DNA from: Acidobacteriota bacterium
Lineage (GTDB): Bacteria > Acidobacteriota > Terriglobia > Terriglobales > SCQP01
Direction: 5' to 3'
Length of the DNA: 5,143 nt
NCBI GenBank assembly: GCA_021818645.1
Contig: JAKATS010000013.1
Location: forward strand, 1-5,143
Shown piece after piece: positions 1 to 5,143 of this stretch (the first letter of the stretch is position 1; each line of letters starts with the position of its first letter). The notes under the pieces are model-generated. The model was given only the letters and a program-made list of their open reading frames with translations, was not told the DNA's origin and did not search any database. The translations under genes and the position numbers were made by a program.

Positions 1-2186
1 GTCTGGCGATGAAAGCACTCGCCCTGGGCGGTCAGAAAATACGCGCGCGGGTTCTCGCCCGCCAGCCGCCGGGCCAGCTCGCCCTGGGGAACAATGTAAC
101 CGCTGCCCAGCTTGGGCAGAATATGTTCGAGTGACTGGCCGAATCCGTTCAGCACCCGAACGCATTTTTTCAGCGGCAGCGGACGTTCTTCCCCTCCCGC
201 CGCCTCCGGCTCGGGGCCGGCGCTGATTTCGCCGGGCGAGAACATCGAGTACTGGCCGTCTTCCGGGTGTACCAGAAACGTCACCCGGCCCTGCGCGTCC
301 TGCCGTACAATCCCCAGCCCCGCATCAGCCTCATCCCAGTTGTGCACCACCACATAATTCAATTCATCCCGCAAAAATTCTTCCACCACGGCTTCATATG
401 CGGGTTCCACTTCCAGAAAATCGGCCAACACTCCCAACGGACGGAACCCGCCCGTCTGGCCCGATGGCTGAAACAGGTTGCGCACCGCCTCGCTGCTGTA
501 GCCATGGTGGGCAATCATTTCTTCCAGCGACCGGCAGCGGGCCTGCGCATCCGCTTTGCGCGCGCGCAGCTCTTCCCGGCGCGGCATAAGCTGGCGCAAT
601 TCCTCCCGCGCGGCCGCCAGTCGCTCCGCGACCGCGGTCTGCCGCCTCACCAGTTCGCTATGCTTCAGTTGCAGGCTGTGCCCGTTCGCTTCCAGCTCTC
701 GCCGGCGCAGCGCTAGCGACTCGGCTTCGGCGCGCGCCGCCGCCAGTTCCTCGCGGCCGCGCGTGCATTGCCGCTCCAGAACCGCCGCCGCGGCTTCATT
801 TTCCGCTGTCTGCTGTCCCAGCGCCGAAATTTCACTTAAAATCTGCAGCAGCCGGCGGCGCAGCGCCTCGCTTTGCTGTTCCAGTTCCGCCGCCAGTTGC
901 CCTTCCCGCTGGCTGGCGGCGCAGGCATCCTGATGGCGCGTGCGCGCGGTTTCCACTTCTCCGGCCAGCGCCTGGGCATCCTGCGCCAAACGGGTCTGTT
1001 CCTGGCTGAGCTCCTCCCGCTGGCCGGCCAAGCCTGCAAGCGCGGCTTCCCGCGCCGTCTGCTGGCGCGCCAGGTCTTCGATCTGCTGCCGCTGAAAGGC
1101 CATCTGGCTTTGCGCCCTGTCGCATTCCCGGGTCAGCCGGTTCAACTCCGTTTCCGCCGCCCGCAGCCGGATTTCATGCTCCTGTGCGTCCTGTTGCCTC
1201 TGGGCGCGGTCGGCGTCCAGTTGACGCACCCGCGCCTGCGCCGCTTCTGCTTCGCCGCGCAATTGCTCAAACTCCGCCTGGCTTTCACTTTGCTGCCGGC
1301 CCAGCTCGCCCGCCTGGCATACCAGCACATACCGCAGCTTCTGATCGTGTTCGGCTTTCAATTCCCCATAGCGCCGGGCTTTCGCCGCCTGCCGTTTCAG
1401 CGATGCCATCTGGCGGGTAACTTCCTCGAATATGTCATTGATGCGGGCCAGATTCTGCCGCGCTGAATCCAGCTTGGCTTCGGCCAGTTTGCGTTTTGCC
1501 TTGTATTTGGTCACACCGGCGGCTTCCTCGATGATCCCGCGGCGTTCATACGGCTTGGCCGCCAGCAGTTGCCCGATCCGGCCCTGCTCGATAATGGCGT
1601 ACGACTCCGGCCCCAGGCCGGTGCCCATAAAGATGTCCTGGATGTCGCGCAAGCGGCAGGGGCGGCCATTGAGCAGATATTCGCTGTCTCCGCTGCGGAA
1701 CAGCCGCCGCGTGACCACCACCTCGCCCGCCCGCTGCTGAGTGGCAAATTTGCGCCGCTTGCGTATGCTCAATACAACCGCACCGGTTGCTCCCGTATTT
1801 CCAGCCGCATCTACCGCATTTTCTTCTTCCGGATTCGCCGGCGCGGTTTCGGCTGTTTCCCAGCCGTCTTCCACTTCAATCGCCGGGTCTTCCACGTCTT
1901 CGCGGGTCTGATAGATTTCAGGATCAATCAGGGTCAGGCTGACTTCGGCCAGGCCGCTGGCGGACCGATCGCGGCTGCCGATGAAGATCACATCTTCCAT
2001 GCGCTGGCCGCGCAGCGATTTCACCGACTGCTCGCCCAGCACCCAGCCGATGGCGTCGGCAACATTGGACTTGCCGCAGCCATTGGGCCCCACCACCCCT
2101 ACCACCCCGTTGCCGGGGAATAGCAGTTCGGTGCGGTCGCAAAACGATTTAAAACCTTGAATTTGCAGCTTTTTGATTTTCAGCAC
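1..2186 (-). CDS. smc: Chromosome segregation/condensin ATPase SMC, N-terminal 728 residues (C-terminal part beyond window)
   Basis: SMC forms the ring-shaped ATPase that, with ScpA and ScpB, compacts and separates bacterial chromosomes in the cytoplasm. I translated the frame base by base: it is open from GTG at 2186 to position 1 without frameshift. The N-terminus carries the family GFKSF motif (residues 11-15), Walker A GPNGCGKS (33-40, Lys39), the LGEQS..SLRG block (50-60, likely arginine finger Arg59) and the Q-loop region GLGPESYAIIEQG (190-202, Gln201). The block around IIEEAAGVTKYK (218-229) leads into the coiled coil. Residues 213-534 contain no proline and are rich in Ala, Glu, Arg and Gln, as expected for the outgoing arm. 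The hinge starts near residue 578 (GGFRPLGVLADFL) and is still running at the edge. Signature motif, Walker B and the return arm are therefore off-window. Bacterial SMCs are usually about 1,200 residues; this one should be longer because of an acidic insertion at about residues 93-152. Start choice: an in-frame TGA lies upstream at 2220-2222 and GAGAGGG sits 6 nt before the GTG. Identity is near certain; only the exact start is open. Confidence 0.97.
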   Translation of the reverse strand, partial: MLKIKKLQIQGFKSFCDRTELLFPGNGVVGVVGPNGCGKSNVADAIGWVLGEQSVKSLRGQRMEDVIFIGSRDRSASGLAEVSLTLIDPEIYQTREDVEDPAIEVEDGWETAETAPANPEEENAVDAAGNTGATGAVVLSIRKRRKFATQQRAGEVVVTRRLFRSGDSEYLLNGRPCRLRDIQDIFMGTGLGPESYAIIEQGRIGQLLAAKPYERRGIIEEAAGVTKYKAKRKLAEAKLDSARQNLARINDIFEEVTRQMASLKRQAAKARRYGELKAEHDQKLRYVLVCQAGELGRQQSESQAEFEQLRGEAEAAQARVRQLDADRAQRQQDAQEHEIRLRAAETELNRLTRECDRAQSQMAFQRQQIEDLARQQTAREAALAGLAGQREELSQEQTRLAQDAQALAGEVETARTRHQDACAASQREGQLAAELEQQSEALRRRLLQILSEISALGQQTAENEAAAAVLERQCTRGREELAAARAEAESLALRRRELEANGHSLQLKHSELVRRQTAVAERLAAAREELRQLMPRREELRARKADAQARCRSLEEMIAHHGYSSEAVRNLFQPSGQTGGFRPLGVLADFLEVEPAYEAVVEEFLRDELNYVVVHNWDEADAGLGIVRQDAQGRVTFLVHPEDGQYSMFSPGEISAGPEPEAAGGEERPLPLKKCVRVLNGFGQSLEHILPKLGSGYIVPQGELARRLAGENPRAYFLTAQGECFHRQ

Positions 2187-2192
2187 GGGACA

Positions 2193-2199
2193 CCCTCTC
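2193..2199 (-). promoter_or_regulatory. Shine-Dalgarno site that fixes the smc GTG start
   Basis: GAGAGGG on the minus strand lies 6 nt upstream of the GTG at 2186-2184. An in-frame TGA at 2222-2220 closes the frame above it, leaving only a short stretch in which smc can start. From the GTG the protein begins MLKIKKLQIQGFKSF, which aligns with the usual SMC N-terminus (a short beta strand before GFKSF). The neighbouring CTG at 2183 would lose one residue and is less likely. Confidence 0.8.
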
Positions 2200-2256
2200 G
2201 AGCCGCTGCCTCCCAGCGCTCATTTCCACAGCATTTCGCGTCACATGACGATTCAG

Positions 2257-2272
2257 CCACAATATATCGTGG
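2257..2272. promoter_or_regulatory. Near-perfect 16-bp palindrome over the smc -10 box (possible operator)
   Basis: The minus strand reads CCACGATATATTGTGG. Seven of the eight symmetric position pairs match; only G5/T12 breaks the symmetry. The palindrome contains the whole candidate -10 hexamer, so a dimeric protein bound here would block RNA polymerase. No regulator is encoded in the window, and I do not recognise the site as that of a known family. It could be chance, since the centre is a TA-rich -10 sequence that is partly self-complementary anyway. Confidence 0.35.
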
Positions 2273-2289
2273 GTCAGTGGTAAAGACAA
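2261..2289 (-). promoter_or_regulatory. Candidate sigma-70-type promoter of smc
   Basis: Read on the minus strand, TTGTCT (2289-2284) and TATATT (2266-2261) match the -35 and -10 consensus at 4 of 6 and 5 of 6 positions, with an ideal 17-bp spacer. Transcription would start near 2254-2255, giving a leader of about 65-70 nt before the smc GTG at 2186. It lies in the AT-rich part of the gap, downstream of the receptor terminator, so it would give smc its own transcript. The assignment is by consensus only, and acidobacterial promoters are not always E. coli-like. Confidence 0.55.
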
Positions 2290-2440
2290 TCAAAAATAGA
2301 GAATTTTTCTCAGCCTGAACTGAATCGGCGGTTTAGCAATGCGGAAAATCAGACCAGAAGCTGAAGCCAGAATAGCAGGGTTAAACGGAAACAATCGATT
2401 CGATCCGCACCGGACCGTTGTAGGATGCGATACCTTGATC

Positions 2441-2493
2441 ACAGGTGAGCAGCGCATTTGCATGCAGAGTACATCTCAAAGGCTTGCACCTGT
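2441..2493. repeat. Spaced 7-bp inverted repeat ACAGGTG / CACCTGT
   Basis: ACAGGTG at 2441-2447 has an exact inverted copy, CACCTGT, at 2487-2493, separated by 39 nt. A further ACAGG at 2502-2506 can pair with CCTGT at 2489-2493 around an 8-nt loop, so two alternative small hairpins share one arm. The 8-bp palindrome TGCATGCA (2459-2466) lies between the arms. The role is unknown. The spacing is wide and the arms short, so chance is a real possibility. Confidence 0.3.
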
Positions 2494-2510
2494 TTGTTTT
2501 CACAGGCATG

Positions 2511-2545
2511 AAAACAACAAGGGCGGCCCGAAGGCCGCCCTTGTT
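2511..2545 (-). terminator. Intrinsic terminator of the receptor gene, UUCG-capped
   Basis: On the minus strand the hairpin has a perfect 13-bp stem, AACAAGGGCGGCC (2545-2533) against its complement (2528-2516). It is closed by a TTCG loop (2532-2529) that follows a C and precedes a G, so the RNA has the extra-stable C(UUCG)G tetraloop. The stem is followed by GTTTT (2515-2511); with the end of the stem the tract reads TTGTTGTTTT. It starts 24 nt past the receptor stop codon, the usual place for a Rho-independent terminator. On the plus strand the same hairpin is followed by only a weak T-rich run (TTGTTTG), and no plus-strand gene ends here, so minus-strand use is the natural reading. Confidence 0.9.
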
Positions 2546-2569
2546 TGCTTGATACGTTGACTGTTTCGG

Positions 2570-5143
2570 TTAGAAGTGCAGATTCGCCGAAAACTGAATC
2601 AGCCGCGGTGAAGCATCGCCGCCCAGGAAAGATCCCAGGATGCTCGTCGGGGTGCTCACCGGCGAATTGATCAACCCGAAGGTGGTCGGGCTGTTCAGGT
2701 TATGACCTGGAATATTGAAGTTGGGATGATTGAAGAGATTGTACGCAGAGAAACCAAATCCCAGCCGAGGTCCGTTTTCCCCAGCGATGGCAAAACTCTT
2801 CTTCAGGGTCAGGTCCGTATTGAAATAATGCGGGCCATGAAACTGGTTCCGCATCTGATTGCCGAAGAAGTTCTGCGATGCCGCGGGTGTAAACATCGCG
2901 GCCGTCAGGCACGGCGTGTTGACTGCGCTGGCTGAGCAGTTCACCGCCCCTGAGACGGGGTTGGCATATACAGTGCCGCCATAGTTGTTACCGGAAACTA
3001 ATCCAGTGGCGGCTGAGTTAATCACGGTAAAGGGGAACCCTGTGTGATAGAAAACGGTCCCCGCAACCGTCCATCCGCCAATCGCATCGTTAAGCAATGA
3101 TTCGCGGGATGAAAAGGGCAGCCGATAGACATAGTTGGCGTTGACCACATGCCGCAGGTCATAATCCGCATTGCCGTAATTGGCGTTGGGATCAAACGGG
3201 TTCTGCGGATTCAATAAGTTTCCGCTGCCGAAATTGAGAATGCCGCCATTCGATACCATATCCAGCGCATGGCTGTAGGTGTAGTTGGCGGTAATTTCTC
3301 CGGTGCTGAAGCGGTACTGCATGGAAGCCGACAGGCCATTGTAGTTGGAATGGGCAATGCTCTCCGCCTGCGTCACCCCGGAAAACCTGGAATCGGCGGG
3401 TGCGGAAGGCAGTCCGATAAAACAGCTGCCGGGGCAATATGCATTCAATCCGTTGTTCAGGAACAGTTCATTCATACCGCGGTTGCCGACATAATTCAAG
3501 GTCAGAGCTATATTATTCGTGAACTGGTGTTCCACCGACAGATTCCATTCCTGATACATCGGAATTTTTACCTGCGCATCCGTGGTCGTGAAACCCGGAG
3601 GGCTGAACAATGGATCACTGGCCATAATCTGCGCGGCGGTCTGGCCGGCCGCAAAACCTTTTTGGAATCCGGCATTCGCCGCGGCTGCGTCTGCGAAAAG
3701 ATTCGAAGTTTCGCCGGGAGAAATATTATCGAAAAGCGGTGTAAATTGTGGATCGTACGGCGGGTTTTGGGAAAGGTTATCCACTAAGCCGGCCGGGAAC
3801 GCATCATAGAACAGGCCATAGCCGCCCCGCAGTACCGAATTTTGCCCGAACGGCCGGTACGTGAAGCCGAAGCGCGGCTGCCAGAGCAGCGATTGCTCGG
3901 TCGGGAATGCCTGGTGCAGTCCGGAAACGATAGTCTGGTTATAAGGAATGTTGGGGTTGTGATTGATGGAACCAAAGGGTCCGGAAAAATTGGCGAAGCA
4001 GTTATGCTGGCAGACCGGATTGGAGTTGTGATCAAAACGCAGCGCCATGGTGATCTTGAAATTCGGCTGCATCTGCCAGTCGTCTTCGATGTACGCGCCC
4101 AGTTGGTAATCCGCCATCGGTTCTGTCAGGCTTTGCGGAAAGCTCTTGACCAATAAGCTGAAATCGCCGGAGCCTCCCGTAACCGGGTCGGTGCCGCCGT
4201 TGTACAGCGCGTCCAGGGTTAAAGGAATCAGCAGGCCGCCGGAGTAAAATCCGTAATCCTGATCGCTCACATCATAACGCCGGAAGTTGATTCCGGTTTT
4301 TATGGTTTGATTGCCGACTGTCTTCGATAAATCGTCAATCAATTGGAACTGGGTGACATTGCGCCCCTGCGGCCAGACAAAATCGATCCCGCCCATATCG
4401 CTTAAAGACCCGTCATTCATCAGCAATGTGGTCGGGAATGCCGCCAGGGATTTTGCCGGATTCAGATTATTGAAAATGGCGGAATACCATTGATCTGTAA
4501 TTTCCAGGTTGTTGATCGTGGTGGAATTGAATATATGGTTCCAGCTCAACTGGCCCTGATATTCCGGCTGCACGCTGGTGGCATTAAATAGGCTGTTGAT
4601 CGGATCGGTATAAGTCGCCTGGGTGCCGTGATCGGTCTGGAAGCGGAAAAACACGTGATCGTTGTCGCTGACATTCTGATCAATGCGCACCGCCAGCAGG
4701 TATTCATGGGTAAAATTCCCCGCCGTGGAACGGAATGTCATGGTGCAGGGCACCGTGGTTCCCAGCCCGCCCGGCCCGGTAAAGGATCCGGTTGCGCCGT
4801 CGCAGGTTGCCCCGGGCGTTCCTGCCGCGACCGCTGTCTTCGCGCCGGGTGCTGCGTTGTAGAGATTAAACATGTTCTTGTAGAACGGTATGGAATTGGT
4901 CAGGCCCTGCGCGGTCAGGTTCGCCAGGGTATCCGATTCAAAAAGCGGCGAAGGAATGAACGCCTGCTGGCTGGTGGGAATCACCACCCGCAAACCTTCG
5001 TAATCCACGAAGAAAAAGGTCTTGTTGTGGAAAATCGGCCCGCCGATGTCCGCGCCCCACTGATTGGCGTTGTCAAAAGGCCGCTTGACGCCCGCCGCGT
5101 TATTAAAGTAGTCGTTGGCGTTCATGGCCCGGCCGTTCCATTC
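2570..5143 (-). CDS. Oar-like TonB-dependent outer-membrane receptor, C-terminal 857 residues (N-terminus beyond window)
   Basis: This is the beta-barrel part of a TonB-dependent receptor of the Oar-like/carboxypeptidase-regulatory-domain type abundant in acidobacteria. Such proteins sit in the outer membrane and import bulky substrates using TonB energy; this one's substrate cannot be read from sequence. The frame is open through the right edge, so the Met at 5125 is internal. Missing upstream should be the signal peptide, the Ig-like carboxypeptidase-regulatory domain and most of the plug, probably 250-350 residues. Counting from that Met, the family block at the plug/barrel junction is visible: NANDYFNN (2-9), then QWGADIGGP, KTFFFVDYEGLR (22-46). 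Alternating aromatic strands and Asn/Gly/Ser-rich loops follow, for example AYIEDDWQ (344-351), GYGLFYDAF (435-443), NYTYSHALD (614-622), FNTDLTLKKSF (768-778) and SAYNLFNHPNF (793-803). The protein ends SANLHF, with the C-terminal Phe typical of Bam-assembled barrels. All eight cysteines occur as four close pairs. An Ala-rich, probably helical stretch lies at 476-504. A terminator follows the stop. The family call is confident; the function beyond transport is not. Confidence 0.93.
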   Translation of the reverse strand, partial: EWNGRAMNANDYFNNAAGVKRPFDNANQWGADIGGPIFHNKTFFFVDYEGLRVVIPTSQQAFIPSPLFESDTLANLTAQGLTNSIPFYKNMFNLYNAAPGAKTAVAAGTPGATCDGATGSFTGPGGLGTTVPCTMTFRSTAGNFTHEYLLAVRIDQNVSDNDHVFFRFQTDHGTQATYTDPINSLFNATSVQPEYQGQLSWNHIFNSTTINNLEITDQWYSAIFNNLNPAKSLAAFPTTLLMNDGSLSDMGGIDFVWPQGRNVTQFQLIDDLSKTVGNQTIKTGINFRRYDVSDQDYGFYSGGLLIPLTLDALYNGGTDPVTGGSGDFSLLVKSFPQSLTEPMADYQLGAYIEDDWQMQPNFKITMALRFDHNSNPVCQHNCFANFSGPFGSINHNPNIPYNQTIVSGLHQAFPTEQSLLWQPRFGFTYRPFGQNSVLRGGYGLFYDAFPAGLVDNLSQNPPYDPQFTPLFDNISPGETSNLFADAAAANAGFQKGFAAGQTAAQIMASDPLFSPPGFTTTDAQVKIPMYQEWNLSVEHQFTNNIALTLNYVGNRGMNELFLNNGLNAYCPGSCFIGLPSAPADSRFSGVTQAESIAHSNYNGLSASMQYRFSTGEITANYTYSHALDMVSNGGILNFGSGNLLNPQNPFDPNANYGNADYDLRHVVNANYVYRLPFSSRESLLNDAIGGWTVAGTVFYHTGFPFTVINSAATGLVSGNNYGGTVYANPVSGAVNCSASAVNTPCLTAAMFTPAASQNFFGNQMRNQFHGPHYFNTDLTLKKSFAIAGENGPRLGFGFSAYNLFNHPNFNIPGHNLNSPTTFGLINSPVSTPTSILGSFLGGDASPRLIQFSANLHF

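Larger units (their letters stand above)
2187..2569. other. Intergenic region between the receptor gene and smc
   Basis: This stretch of 383 nt has no credible gene. It is visibly more AT-rich than either flanking gene. From the receptor side it holds the receptor's terminator, then about 220 nt in which I see only short inverted repeats (ACAGGTG/CACCTGT and TGCATGCA), and finally a promoter, a leader and a ribosome binding site for smc. The one long reading frame here, on the plus strand, runs straight through the terminator hairpin and has no Shine-Dalgarno sequence. I found no tRNA-like cloverleaf and no riboswitch I recognise. Confidence 0.8.

Noticed and set aside
267..716. Plus-strand ORF of 149 codons opposite the SMC hinge and arm
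   Set aside because: Same explanation: it overlaps a fully open, conserved smc frame and has no start signals or family resemblance.
832..1125. Minus-strand ORF of 97 codons within smc, out of frame
   Set aside because: It is a Gly/Ala/Arg-rich frameshifted reading of the coiled-coil codons. The true frame is intact throughout, so there is no frameshift or pseudogene.
873..1466. Plus-strand ORF of 197 codons antisense to the SMC coiled coil
   Set aside because: It is a shadow of the GC-rich, Leu/Ala/Arg/Gln-biased smc codons. The opposite strand encodes an unambiguous SMC arm.
2339..2560. Plus-strand ORF of 73 codons in the intergenic region
   Set aside because: It has no Shine-Dalgarno site, shows no recognisable motif and reads straight through the minus-strand terminator hairpin, so it is almost certainly noncoding.
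3775..3784. DnaA-box-like TTATCCACT
   Set aside because: It is a single imperfect copy inside receptor coding sequence with no cluster and no AT-rich unwinding region, so it gives no support for an origin.
3269..3787. Plus-strand ORF of 172 codons opposite the receptor
   Set aside because: It lies antisense to clear beta-barrel coding sequence and has no recognisable domain.
1..5143. New defence or mobile system in the window
   Set aside because: Apart from smc and the receptor there is no other gene, no direct-repeat array, no transposase and no terminal inverted repeats. SMC here has a canonical condensin-type head with full coiled coil and hinge, so it is not a Wadjet or RecN/Rad50-type variant.

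Overview
The window looks like chromosomal DNA from an acidobacterium (Acidobacteriota, probably the Terriglobia/Solibacter side). Two things suggest this. The right half encodes a very large Oar-like TonB-dependent receptor of the kind expanded in that phylum. The left half encodes an SMC whose head and hinge read like acidobacterial SMC proteins as I remember them. The assignment rests on recalled family resemblance, not on a search.

Layout: both real genes are on the minus strand and both are cut by the window edges. From right to left, which is the direction of transcription: positions 5143-2570 hold the last 857 residues of the receptor, namely the end of the plug and the whole beta-barrel, with the N-terminus beyond the right edge. 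A strong intrinsic terminator follows 24 nt after its stop codon. Next comes a 383-nt intergenic region with a plausible sigma-70-type promoter, a near-perfect palindrome over its -10 box, a leader of roughly 65-70 nt and a good Shine-Dalgarno site. Positions 2186-1 hold the first 728 codons of smc: ATPase head N-lobe, the outgoing coiled-coil arm and most of the hinge. The second arm and the C-terminal head lie beyond the left edge.

The two genes share a strand but look like separate transcription units, and I see no functional link. SMC is a cytoplasmic housekeeping ATPase that organises chromosomes. The receptor is an outer-membrane protein of unknown substrate. The receptor gene also has more A/T-ending codons than the very GC-rich smc.

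I found no mobile element, CRISPR array, RNA gene or defence system, and no credible new multi-gene system. The items most worth a second look are a long acidic insertion in the SMC head, a loop insertion in its hinge, the strictly paired cysteines of the receptor, and the regulatory layout in front of smc.
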